Notes: a model not told the origin generated them from the letters alone. DNA of 10,533 nt from Candidatus Aenigmarchaeota archaeon CG_4_9_14_3_um_filter_37_18 (GCA_002789635.1 PFTQ01000029.1:1-10533); one strand, 5' to 3'. Counted from the stretch's first letter, positions 1 through 5,962 are shown. Numbers and translations are program-made.

Positions 1-5
1 CCAAT

Positions 6-698
6 CTAAACCCACTCAACATCCCATGTTAAGTTCCCTTCATAATAGGCATTTGTATAATTAATCCAGGCATTATAAAGCGTAATCGACTTTTTAGTTT
101 GCAGTGTTTCAAAAGCATATCCTATAGGCCCGCCTGGAACTGTTAGATTCACAATATCCGCTTTATTTGGGCAGCTCGGTATATTCACAAAGCCTGTCAT
201 ATATGTCCCCCTGAAAAGCTGCGTTTTTATATTCCCAGAATAATTTGCACAAACATTTACTTCCTTGATTGATACATTTCCTAGATTAGTTATCCTGCAC
301 GTGTTATCCACACGGCTGATATTTCCTATCGGCTCTTCCTGAAAATACAAGCTGGGTTTACTGCCACAATCTATTTGATATTCTTTCTGCGGCAGTGTAG
401 TCGTAGTTATTGTCGTTGATGTAACCGTAGTTGTAGTTATTGGCACAGTGCTTGTAGTTTGAATAGTGGCTGCGGTAGTAGTCGTGGTTGCTTCGATAGG
501 ATATCCATACAATCTCGCATCCAGCGACCCGCCTGGATTTATTTTCATCATCCAAATTTTTGTTCCGCTTCTGTAAACCTCAAGCCTGCAATAAATATTG
601 CCTTGCGGGCATGCAAATGTTTCCTGTTTCAACAAACTCCTTATTATTACCGCTTCAGCCAAAGAAAAAAGTGAAACCACAACCAGCAAACTAACCAA
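6..698 (-). CDS. secreted Thr-rich glycoprotein, function unknown
   Basis: I recognise no family. The N-terminus is a hydrophobic signal peptide ending near SLAEA. A region with a Cys pair (C30, C37) follows, then a linker at residues 71-103 made mostly of Thr (about 20), as seen in surface proteins of many archaea. The C-terminal domain has four more Cys and six N-glycosylation sequons (NIS, NVS, NYS, NLT, NYT, NLT), suggesting a glycosylated extracellular protein. The start given is a TTG at 698. In-frame codons just upstream (ATA-AAG-AGA-TTC, from 710) would supply the positive MKRF-type n-region that the TTG form lacks, and a GGTGG motif lies 4 nt before that ATA. I therefore suspect the true start is an AUA at 710. 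The gene is divergent from nreA. Confidence 0.75.
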   Translation of the reverse strand: MVSLLVVVSLFSLAEAVIIRSLLKQETFACPQGNIYCRLEVYRSGTKIWMMKINPGGSLDARLYGYPIEATTTTTAATIQTTSTVPITTTTVTSTTITTTTLPQKEYQIDCGSKPSLYFQEEPIGNISRVDNTCRITNLGNVSIKEVNVCANYSGNIKTQLFRGTYMTGFVNIPSCPNKADIVNLTVPGGPIGYAFETLQTKKSITLYNAWINYTNAYYEGNLTWDVEWV

Positions 699-714
699 GA
701 ATCTCTTTATTTAA

Positions 715-719
715 CCACC
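715..719 (-). promoter_or_regulatory. GGTGG ribosome binding site, decides start of secreted protein
   Basis: On the minus strand GGTGG precedes ATA (708-710) by 4 nt, matching the archaeal anti-SD (GGTG core). It is too far from the TTG at 698 for good spacing, and so argues for initiation at the ATA codon. Confidence 0.4.
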
Positions 720-740
720 GTATAAATGTTTTTTCCACGC

Positions 741-750
741 AATATAAATA
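741..750 (-). promoter_or_regulatory. TATA box for secreted protein gene
   Basis: Minus strand TATTTATATT is centred about 35 nt before the suspected start at 710. This predicts a transcript starting near 719, with a roughly 10-nt leader that carries GGTGG. The geometry is like that of the tbp promoter in this window. Confidence 0.45.
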
Positions 751-830
751 GATTTTACTTTTAGAGTTAATTTTTTTATCATCAATCAGAATTAAAGCAA
801 AAATTTTCTTGAATGAAGGGTGAATTTAGG

Positions 831-838
831 CTTTAAGA
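831..838 (+). promoter_or_regulatory. candidate TATA box for nreA
   Basis: CTTTAAGA is centred about 28 nt before the nreA ATG, the spacing of a leaderless archaeal transcript. The match to a TATA consensus is only fair. A GGGTGA motif at 819-824 is too far from the ATG to act as its ribosome site. Confidence 0.3.
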
Positions 839-862
839 TTCAATTATTGTTAAAGTGCTTAC

Positions 863-2089
863 ATGGCATCAATGTGTCTAGCATGCAAAGGGAGAAATTG
901 GTGCGGGGCTTCTAGGTGCCCTGTTCTAGATAGCATGCAGGCTAAATTCAAAATGAAAGAAGCGATAAAATCGCCGGAAATATTCGGCTCAAGCCCGCCA
1001 GCGACTTTCATCGGGAGATACGGCTATCCCAACATAAATGTAGGCATATTGCTGCCTTCAGAGCATGGCGACACTTCAGTAATGGACTCGCCTAAAATGT
1101 GGCATGAGAAAAGAATGGATATAGGAAAAATCCTAGAATACAGGTCATCCCTAATCAACTCCCGAAAAAAAGAGCAGGTTGATGCTGTCAGGCCAGGCAA
1201 GTTTCTCGAAACTGTCCAGGAGATAGCCTTATCATCCAAACCAATCGACGCAGAAGTTGTCTTGGCAAAAGTCCCTAAATTTTCCATGAGCTTCGACTTC
1301 AACGCTTCCCCGTTTGGCCCGTCAGAAACTGTTAAGAAAGCTCGAATCACTGAGAACCCTGTAGTCAAAAAGAGAGTGGAGTATATTACTTCAGATGTTG
1401 ATTTCAAGGCCGCTGGCGGGGTTGTTGACTTGTATAATCACGGCCAGGATGTTTATGATTTGACGAAGCTGCTGTCTGTTGGTTTGTTGGGATTAAAAAA
1501 ACAAAGGAAGCTTGTCCCGACAAGATGGTCTATCACCGCAGTGGATTCAATTCTTGCTGACAGGCTATTGGGGGATGTTAAAACTTATCCTTCTGTTGAC
1601 GAGTTTCTGCTTTTCGAAAGCAACTATATTGGCAACTACTTTGAAGTCCTTTTGATGCCGACTGGGTGGATGTTTGAACAGGTTGAGATGGCTTTGCCTG
1701 GGGGTTTATGGTCTCAAGGTGTGAAAGATGTGAATGTTATCAGCGATTACGAGTTCTACTGGGGCAGGAAGGCTTATGCCAAGGATGTTGCCGGCGCTTA
1801 TTATTCTGGGAAGCTTGCTGTTCTTGAGTATTTGAAAAAGATTGGAAGGCAGGCTGGAGTGCTGATCATTCGTGAGATAAGGCCTGAGTATTTCTCGGAG
1901 GTTGGCGTATGGAAAGTCAGGGAGGCTGTCCGTGAAGCCATGAGCAAAAAACCTCTTGCTTTTGATTCTTTGGAATATGCTTTGAAGAGGGTTAATATTA
2001 TGCTGAAGATCAAGAGCGATGTCTGGTCGAAGAAAAGCAAAGTTATTGATATGATGAAAAAGCAGAGAAGGATAGTTGATTATTTTTAG
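863..2089 (+). CDS. nreA: DNA repair protein NreA
   Basis: Archaeal Nre-family protein. Family work in Haloferax and Archaeoglobus links it to repair of DNA damage and to binding the sliding clamp PCNA. Residues 5-19 hold four Cys (CxxC, x5, C, x4, C), the N-terminal zinc-binding motif of the family. The conserved central region includes SDYEFYWGRKAYA. The last eight residues, QRRIVDYF, fit a PCNA-interacting (PIP) box, QxxhxxFF, exactly at the C-terminus. At 408 residues the length is normal for the family. The start chosen is the ATG at 863; an inner ATG at 872 would leave MCLAC and still keep the zinc motif. No strong SD is seen, and a TATA-like CTTTAAGA 28 nt upstream suggests a leaderless mRNA. 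It ends 4 nt short of a convergent small gene. Confidence 0.93.
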   Translation: MASMCLACKGRNWCGASRCPVLDSMQAKFKMKEAIKSPEIFGSSPPATFIGRYGYPNINVGILLPSEHGDTSVMDSPKMWHEKRMDIGKILEYRSSLINSRKKEQVDAVRPGKFLETVQEIALSSKPIDAEVVLAKVPKFSMSFDFNASPFGPSETVKKARITENPVVKKRVEYITSDVDFKAAGGVVDLYNHGQDVYDLTKLLSVGLLGLKKQRKLVPTRWSITAVDSILADRLLGDVKTYPSVDEFLLFESNYIGNYFEVLLMPTGWMFEQVEMALPGGLWSQGVKDVNVISDYEFYWGRKAYAKDVAGAYYSGKLAVLEYLKKIGRQAGVLIIREIRPEYFSEVGVWKVREAVREAMSKKPLAFDSLEYALKRVNIMLKIKSDVWSKKSKVIDMMKKQRRIVDYF

Positions 2090-2093
2090 GTTA

Positions 2094-2294
2094 TTAATTT
2101 TCATCTTTTCTCATCCCATTTCTTCTTCCCGTCCTTATATCTACTCGGCCCCTATAAACTTCTTTAGGAGTTCCCATTCTATTATAATAACTTAGAAAAT
2201 TAGAACAATTTCTTGGGCAATACCCATTTTTTCTTAGGGTCTCACAATTTCCACGATATACACAATCTCCTTGAGCCATTATAATATAATTCAT
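2094..2294 (-). CDS. small Cys-rich protein, putative zinc-binding, unknown function
   Basis: I do not recognise this 66-residue protein. The second in-frame ATG at 2279 (MAQGDC..., 61 residues) may be the real start, since the first five residues (MNYII) add nothing motif-like. From the inner start there are four Cys in the pattern C-x5-C-x8-C-x3-C (DCVYRGNCE...YCPRNCSN), suggesting a small metal-binding fold. The C-terminal half is basic and probably flexible. AT-rich tracts that could act as TATA boxes lie at 2301-2311 and 2324-2334, and no SD is visible. It is convergent with nreA, with 4 nt between stops. The reality of the gene rests on its Cys pattern and plausible composition. Confidence 0.55.
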   Translation of the reverse strand: MNYIIMAQGDCVYRGNCETLRKNGYCPRNCSNFLSYYNRMGTPKEVYRGRVDIRTGRRNGMRKDEN

Positions 2295-2361
2295 ATCATA
2301 AAAATTTTTACCAGAAAATTTTCAAAAATAAATCTTTTCCCGCCCAATTTATTGTCTTACA

Positions 2362-2754
2362 TTAATGTTTGTTCTTCTCTTCTTCTTTGATTCTCTTCCA
2401 GATTGCAACCGCTTCCTCGACTGTTTCAGCTTTCTCATTCCCGAAAATATATGGCTTCCTTCTTATGATTTTTTCGCAGATTCCATCAGCAATATCTTTT
2501 GTTTTGAATGCATATTCATCCTCAGAAATTCTTATCAGTGTTAATACATCCCAAAGGACATCACCAAGCTCTTCTTTCAGGTTTTCATTATCGCCGTTCT
2601 TGAAAGCGTCTTCTAACTCTCTTAACTCATCCTTGACTTCTTCTAAATGCTTCTGAAATGTCTGCTTTTTTACCCACGGGCAGCCATTTTCTCCGCGCAT
2701 CTGTTCAATCAGCAAAACCACTCTTTTGATTGATTCGATTGTTTTTTCATCCAT
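2362..2754 (-). CDS. mazG: MazG-type nucleotide pyrophosphohydrolase
   Basis: Single-domain all-alpha NTP pyrophosphohydrolase of the MazG family; such enzymes hydrolyse NTPs or dNTPs to NMP and pyrophosphate, often as house-cleaning. From the chosen start it has 130 residues. Visible motifs: GCPW at 24-27, QT at 31-32, the first metal site EEVKDE at 38-43, the second EELGD at 61-65 (ExxD), then IIRRKPYIFG and a C-terminal AIWKRIKEEEK, the usual order for the family. The CPWD aspartate is Val here, and the third acid of EExxE is Asp. The start at 2754 was chosen because GTGAT precedes it by 3 nt; an ATG at 2766 would add MCDL and overlap the zinc-ribbon gene by 8 nt. It is probably co-translated with that gene. 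Confidence 0.9.
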   Translation of the reverse strand: MDEKTIESIKRVVLLIEQMRGENGCPWVKKQTFQKHLEEVKDELRELEDAFKNGDNENLKEELGDVLWDVLTLIRISEDEYAFKTKDIADGICEKIIRRKPYIFGNEKAETVEEAVAIWKRIKEEEKNKH

Positions 2755-2758
2755 TAAA

Positions 2759-2887
2759 TCACACATCCTCTGTTATAACCAGCACCCCGACATAGCCGCA
2801 GTCATTGCATCTCCACTTCCCTGTGATCCCTCCAGTATCTAAGAAAACATTGGTTGACTTGCATGCAGGGCATTTCTTCCTTTTCAT
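2759..2887 (-). CDS. small zinc-ribbon protein (42 aa)
   Basis: A short ORF read directly from the minus strand: it begins MKRKKCPACKSTNVF and ends CNDCGYVGVLVITEDV before a TGA. The two knuckles, C6-PA-C9 and C27-ND-C30-GY, make a classic zinc ribbon, and a GGITGKW segment between them resembles small archaeal zinc-ribbon proteins of unknown role. The stop lies 4 nt before the preferred mazG start, and overlaps the alternative mazG ATG by 8 nt, so the two are likely translated from one mRNA. A TTAAAAT tract about 25 nt upstream of the ATG could be the TATA box of a leaderless transcript. Nucleic-acid binding is plausible but not shown. Confidence 0.75.
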   Translation of the reverse strand: MKRKKCPACKSTNVFLDTGGITGKWRCNDCGYVGVLVITEDV

Positions 2888-2899
2888 TTTCTTCACATT

Positions 2900-2915
2900 T
2901 TTATATGATTTTAAT
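2900..2915. promoter_or_regulatory. divergent promoters of rnhA and zinc ribbon-mazG
   Basis: TTTATAT (2900-2906) lies about 34 nt before the plus-strand rnhA ATG. On the minus strand TTAAAAT (2909-2915) is centred about 25 nt before the zinc-ribbon ATG. The gap between the two start codons is only 49 nt, so both genes must use closely packed elements. Confidence 0.35.
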
Positions 2916-2936
2916 GCAAAATAATTAATAGATGCC

Positions 2937-3353
2937 ATGATCGATGAGCTGAATGTTTACACTGATGGCGGGTCAAGGGGAAACCCAGGAATGTCAGCAA
3001 TAGGCGTCCTGATCTGCGGCAAAGACGGCAAAATACTGAAGCAGCATTCTGAATTCTTGGGAAGAGGAACAAACAACACAGCAGAATATACAGCATTGAT
3101 AAAGGCGCTGAAGATTGCAGGCAAACTTTCTGGCGGGATAATAAACTGCTTCTCAGACAGTCAACTGATGGTTAGGCAACTCACAGGCATGTATAAAGTA
3201 AAAAATTATTCCTTGAAAAAGCTTTTTCTAGAAGTCAAAGACTTGGAAAAGAAATTCGAAGAAGTGAATTATATTCATGTGAATAGGGAAAACAAGAAAA
3301 TAACGATTGTAGATAAGCTTGTGAATGAGATGCTAGATACAATCAAAAAATGA
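2937..3353 (+). CDS. rnhA: ribonuclease HI
   Basis: Type 1 RNase H, which cleaves the RNA strand of RNA-DNA hybrids such as primers and R-loops, using two metal ions. All four catalytic acids are visible: D10 in YTDGGSRGNPG, E50 in NNTAEY, D74 in FSDSQLMV, and D126 in the C-terminal IVDKLVNEML. At 138 residues it is a compact single domain without the N-terminal hybrid-binding domain of some bacterial and eukaryotic forms, and resembles the short archaeal/RnhA-like forms. The ATG at 2937 is used; an ATG at 2932 is followed directly by a stop. It is divergent from the zinc ribbon-mazG pair, and its stop is separated from the convergent HTH gene stop by a single base. Confidence 0.95.
   Translation: MIDELNVYTDGGSRGNPGMSAIGVLICGKDGKILKQHSEFLGRGTNNTAEYTALIKALKIAGKLSGGIINCFSDSQLMVRQLTGMYKVKNYSLKKLFLEVKDLEKKFEEVNYIHVNRENKKITIVDKLVNEMLDTIKK
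3345..3350 (-). terminator. possible U-run terminator of the HTH gene
   Basis: On the minus strand a run of six T follows the HTH gene stop by 4 nt, inside the 3' end of rnhA. Archaeal intrinsic termination uses short U tracts without a required hairpin, so this is plausible but weak. Confidence 0.25.
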
Positions 3354-3354
3354 T

Positions 3355-3750
3355 TTACCTAACTATTGCTTTCTTTTCATATTGCTCTATAGTCTGCGGC
3401 TTTACTGAAATTAATGGAATTATCAGCACTTTTTTATCGATTAGAGGCTGAACTATCCTGCCTTTTCTTTCCAATCTGACTATCCCCATATCTTCCAATA
3501 TTTTTAAATCTCTAGATACCGCTGGAACTTCTCTTTTTAACAATTCCGCCAATTTTTTGACAGTTTTCGGTTTATCTTTTGCTATAGTCTTTATAGTTCT
3601 TAATCTTTCTTTCGTGAAAATTTTCACCAGTTCTTCATCTGTCCAGGCAAAAATTGCAGCACTATCTGGAAAGGCATCAGGATCATCAAAAACTTTATCA
3701 AAAAACCTATTTATAGCATCCCATTTCATCTCTTCTGCTTCATCTTTCAT
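3355..3750 (-). CDS. winged-HTH regulator, putative antitoxin (HVO_A0114-like)
   Basis: A 131-residue DNA-binding protein. Residues 45-58 (FTKERLRTIKTIAK) lead into a helix-turn-helix at about 62-87 (KTVKKLAELLKREVPAVSRDLKILED), followed by a wing at 90-104 (IVRLERKGRIVQP). This layout matches the archaeal HVO_A0114-type putative DNA-binding family, often found beside small toxin-like proteins. The N-terminal 44 residues are acidic and could be the partner-binding part. The start is the ATG at 3750: it shares one base with the upstream stop (TAATG) and has GAGGTG 6 nt before it. A GTG nine bases upstream is part of that SD and is not the start. As second gene of a two-gene operon it probably represses the shared promoter; the antitoxin role is inference. 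Confidence 0.8.
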   Translation of the reverse strand: MKDEAEEMKWDAINRFFDKVFDDPDAFPDSAAIFAWTDEELVKIFTKERLRTIKTIAKDKPKTVKKLAELLKREVPAVSRDLKILEDMGIVRLERKGRIVQPLIDKKVLIIPLISVKPQTIEQYEKKAIVR

Positions 3751-4076
3751 TACAAACACCTCAACTTCATCCTTTCTTCATAATATTTTTTATATCTTCT
3801 CCAACTTTTCCTCAAATGCTTAAGGTAAAAATCGAAGATATTTTTCAAAGACATTCCTGTTATTGTTGGCAATTTTATTGGTTCTGGACTTATCCAAAAT
3901 CTTTGTTCATGTAGATAACCATGAGCTGTGTCAATCCTGTAGATAGCATACCATGCATCGTCTATTTTACATCTTAAATTTATTGCAAATCCAATGACTT
4001 TGTTCTTTTCTGTTTTTAATTTTACATCAATTATATCTTCATTAGTTAACATTATCGGATAATCTTTTACCCCCAT
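3750..4076 (-). CDS. putative toxin of TumE/DUF7718-like type
   Basis: A 108-residue protein with an alpha/beta core around residues 27-61 (GFAINLRCKIDDAWYAIYR, then IDTAHGYLHEQRFW) and a basic helical C-terminus (FDFYLKHLRKSWRRYKKYYEERMK). The pattern 'hydrophobic strand - RxDxAHG - xxH' resembles small archaeal proteins of the TumE/DUF7718 type encoded just upstream of HVO_A0114-like HTH genes, which are treated as toxin-antitoxin pairs. D49, H52, H56 and E57 are candidate active-site residues. The assignment comes from memory of motif and gene order, so family and activity are inference. The start is the ATG at 4076, with GAGGT 6 nt upstream. Its stop overlaps the HTH start by one base, so translation is coupled. 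A dedicated promoter and inverted repeat lie directly upstream. Confidence 0.7.
   Translation of the reverse strand: MGVKDYPIMLTNEDIIDVKLKTEKNKVIGFAINLRCKIDDAWYAIYRIDTAHGYLHEQRFWISPEPIKLPTITGMSLKNIFDFYLKHLRKSWRRYKKYYEERMKLRCL
3757..3762 (-). promoter_or_regulatory. ribosome binding site GAGGTG of the HTH gene
   Basis: GAGGTG lies 6 nt before the ATG at 3750, inside the last codons of the upstream gene. It fixes the HTH start and rules out the GTG at 3759, which is embedded in the SD itself. Confidence 0.7.
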
Positions 4077-4082
4077 TTATTA

Positions 4083-4087
4083 ACCTC
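4083..4087 (-). promoter_or_regulatory. ribosome binding site GAGGT of the putative toxin
   Basis: Minus strand GAGGT lies 6 nt before the ATG at 4076, a good match to the archaeal anti-SD. With the HTH site at 3757-3762 it is one of the two best ribosome sites in the window; most other genes here look leaderless. Confidence 0.6.
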
Positions 4088-4099
4088 AAATATTAATTA

Positions 4100-4116
4100 T
4101 TAACATAATTTGTTAA
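4100..4116. promoter_or_regulatory. perfect inverted repeat, candidate operator of the TA-like operon
   Basis: TTAACA-TAATT-TGTTAA is a perfect 6-bp inverted repeat with a 5-bp spacer. It lies immediately downstream of the operon TATA box and upstream of the predicted transcript start near 4096, the position where a bound repressor would block RNA polymerase. A third TTAAC copy occurs at 4080-4084, just before the start codon. The adjacent HTH protein is the obvious candidate ligand. The AT-rich setting makes chance palindromes more likely, so this is a hypothesis. Confidence 0.45.
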
Positions 4117-4126
4117 CTATTTAAGC
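4117..4126 (-). promoter_or_regulatory. TATA box of the toxin-antitoxin-like operon
   Basis: Minus strand GCTTAAATAG is centred 46 nt before the ATG at 4076. It predicts initiation near 4096 and a 20-nt leader that contains the GAGGT ribosome site. Confidence 0.45.
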
Positions 4127-4140
4127 TTTTCTATTTGAAT

Positions 4141-5499
4141 TTATTTCCATTCCTCTTCGCAATTAACCTTGCCAAAACTTTTCCTAGAAAGAACTTCGCC
4201 TTTTTTAGCTACCAGCTTCCAATCGCTTTCCCATTCAACATAATCAACTTCGTAGCCACCTTTGCTAAGAACAGCATAACCTCCAGAATTCGGAAGAGAA
4301 AATTTAGGGTCAAACTTTTTCGTCCCATTGCTGGAAATAATTCCGCTCATTCTCTGGTTGCTGTCTCCTCTGGAAATAAAATAATAGTCCAGGTTAACAT
4401 CGCGGTTAGTAGGGTTGTATATGCTGATATATTCCTCTTCGCTGTCTTTGCCAGTAGTATCATAGTAAACCTCAGAAATAACAACATCTTTTGCAGGAAT
4501 GCACTGAGAAATTAATCCGCCATCATAGTTCCAAACCTTATCAAACTCATCAAGAAACTTCTTAGCGATGCCTTTATCATGAATTATCAATATATTCTCA
4601 TCGTTCTTCTCATCGCCAGAACTAGAAGGGTTGTATGATCCAGTTATAACTGTTTCATTATCTATAATAAAAACCTTATGATGCATATTATACTTATTGT
4701 TGTCTTTTTTGACATCCATTCCATTCTCCAAAAACCTGTTATATTCCGAGTAATCGCTTACCTGAGTATTCTCAAAAACACCTTTAACCTTTACTCCATT
4801 ATTATGCAAGTCAACTATTTTTCCCCCAATACCATCATCAGTAAAGCTGAATGTCATGAAATATATCTCGCTCTTCGCGTTCGATAAAGCATCAATCACA
4901 TGAATGGAGCAGCTGTCATCAGGGCAGAAGTAATTCTCAACTTTAGTATCCTTCAGATAGACGATTGGATATTCAACCTCTGACCCTCCAGAAAATATTT
5001 CATTATACAGCTCGTCGAATTCATCCTCGTAATTCTTTGCAAGGTGCTCTGAAGTTATTATCAGCATATTATTATTGTTTTTGAAATTGCAATTTTCAGT
5101 TGGATTGAACGATCCTGTAAAGAAAGTTTTCCCATCCACTACGCAGAACTTGTTGTGTGTCAACTGATAGCCAAAATTAACAACAGGCTTCAGCTCAGCA
5201 GAAGATTTTTCATTGTCAACATCTGTGACCAGCTTAACATCAATGTCATCCCTTTTTAATGCATCTTTAACCTCGGGTAGATCAAGATCAAACAGCGCGC
5301 AATGGATCGACTGCTTCGCACTCTTTAACAGGCCAGCTAATTTTTCCCTGCATCCATCCTGCGGGCAAAAATACACTTCCATTCTTTTTTCATCTTCCAT
5401 GACAACTGTTGACTTTTTGGTGACATGGCCAGTAGGCTCATTTGTTGTGCATCCGCTGATCAAGACAACTATCAAAACAAGAAAAACAATTTTTTTCAT
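4141..5499 (-). CDS. lipoprotein with two phospholipase D domains and a lamin-tail domain
   Basis: A 452-residue exported protein. Residues 1-17 form a signal peptide with a lipobox-like LISGC, so it is probably lipid-anchored at C17 outside the membrane. Two PLD-like domains follow, each with a full HKD motif: H115/K117/D122 then GSFN at 129-132, and H273/K275/D280 then GSYN at 287-290. The two HKD motifs normally form one active site for phosphodiester cleavage (phospholipid or nucleic acid). Each half starts with a similar cysteine motif, YFCPQDGC (43-50) and YFCPDDSC (190-197). Residues about 345-440 (VVISEVYYDTTG... GGYAVLSKGG) look like a lamin-tail domain, common in secreted nucleases. 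A TATA-like AAATATAT about 29 nt before the ATG suggests a leaderless mRNA. A surface nuclease is my preferred reading; a phospholipase is possible. Confidence 0.87.
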   Translation of the reverse strand: MKKIVFLVLIVVLISGCTTNEPTGHVTKKSTVVMEDEKRMEVYFCPQDGCREKLAGLLKSAKQSIHCALFDLDLPEVKDALKRDDIDVKLVTDVDNEKSSAELKPVVNFGYQLTHNKFCVVDGKTFFTGSFNPTENCNFKNNNNMLIITSEHLAKNYEDEFDELYNEIFSGGSEVEYPIVYLKDTKVENYFCPDDSCSIHVIDALSNAKSEIYFMTFSFTDDGIGGKIVDLHNNGVKVKGVFENTQVSDYSEYNRFLENGMDVKKDNNKYNMHHKVFIIDNETVITGSYNPSSSGDEKNDENILIIHDKGIAKKFLDEFDKVWNYDGGLISQCIPAKDVVISEVYYDTTGKDSEEEYISIYNPTNRDVNLDYYFISRGDSNQRMSGIISSNGTKKFDPKFSLPNSGGYAVLSKGGYEVDYVEWESDWKLVAKKGEVLSRKSFGKVNCEEEWK

Positions 5500-5521
5500 G
5501 CTTAAGTTATTGGAGAATCTT

Positions 5522-5929
5522 TCATATATTTCTTACGGCTTTTTTAGAGCCGCATGCTTCGCAAATCATAAGCATGATCCTGCCTTCTTTCACCAGTTTT
5601 GTGTCTGGCCTGTTGCATTCATTGCAGTACAAGAATTCTTTGATGTACGATTCAAGCTTCTTCTCAACCAATTTTGGAAAAACCTTTCCCTGAAGCATAA
5701 GCCTCTTCCCATCAATATGACCGGGCTTAGCCAATTCCCTGAACAGGAATTTTGCAAAATGCCTCGGGTCCCTCCTCATCACAGAAACTATTTCCTCGAA
5801 GTTGGTTATGAATGTTTGGTTGCCTTGGATTTGAATCTCAGGCTTAGGTATTTCTAGCCTATCATTCTTTTCGGAGTTTTGCGGCAAATTTTCTTCCGCT
5901 TCTTTTAGCATATCCTCATAACTTTTCAT
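5522..5929 (-). CDS. translation initiation factor aIF2 subunit beta
   Basis: Beta subunit of the archaeal aIF2 heterotrimer, which delivers initiator Met-tRNA to the ribosome. At 135 residues it has the usual archaeal length and order: an N-terminal helix (YEDMLKEAEENLP, 4-16) that in the family contacts the gamma subunit, a central alpha/beta domain (about 35-100, with VMRRDPRHFAKFL and the KxG at 81-82 in LMLQGKVFPK), and a C-terminal zinc ribbon with C102-x2-C105 and C123-x2-C126. It follows the RPA-like gene by 28 nt. A TATAAAT tract overlapping the stop codon of that gene is centred about 30 nt before this ATG, so it could have its own promoter as well as readthrough from tbp-mcm-RPA. 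No strong SD is seen (only GAGAGTG). Confidence 0.95.
   Translation of the reverse strand: MKSYEDMLKEAEENLPQNSEKNDRLEIPKPEIQIQGNQTFITNFEEIVSVMRRDPRHFAKFLFRELAKPGHIDGKRLMLQGKVFPKLVEKKLESYIKEFLYCNECNRPDTKLVKEGRIMLMICEACGSKKAVRNI
5524..5531 (-). promoter_or_regulatory. candidate TATA box for the PLD lipoprotein gene
   Basis: Minus strand AAATATAT, overlapping the last codons and stop of aIF2-beta, is centred about 29 nt before the PLD ATG. There is no SD between them, consistent with a leaderless transcript separate from the upstream cluster. Confidence 0.4.
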
Positions 5930-5955
5930 ATAAACACTCTCTTAGGGCAGCCAGG

Positions 5956-5962
5956 ATTTATA
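5956..5962 (-). promoter_or_regulatory. candidate TATA box for aIF2-beta
   Basis: Minus strand TATAAAT includes the TAA stop of the RPA-like gene and is centred about 30 nt before the aIF2-beta ATG. Confidence 0.4.

Noticed and set aside
390..488. Regular GTAGT/TGTTG-like short repeats resembling an array
   Set aside because: They are Thr codons of the secreted protein's linker; there are no spacers and no constant repeat length, so not CRISPR.
711..862. Possible RNA gene in the largest gap (152 nt)
   Set aside because: I see promoter-like AT tracts for the two divergent genes but no tRNA arms, C/D boxes or stable stem-loop.
1024..2104. Several minus-strand frames inside nreA
   Set aside because: They are shadows of a well-conserved plus-strand gene and contain no motifs.
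2090..2130. T-rich tract after nreA as a terminator
   Set aside because: The stretch is pyrimidine-rich but is also the coding end of the convergent small gene; too weak to list as a feature.
3751..3759. GTG start giving a longer HTH protein (MFVMKD...)
   Set aside because: That GTG is part of the GAGGTG ribosome site of the ATG at 3750, which also overlaps the upstream stop as TAATG.
5213..5857. Long open frame (214 codons) on the plus strand
   Set aside because: It is antisense to the PLD lipoprotein N-terminus and aIF2-beta, both with clear conserved motifs; its translation has no recognisable domain.
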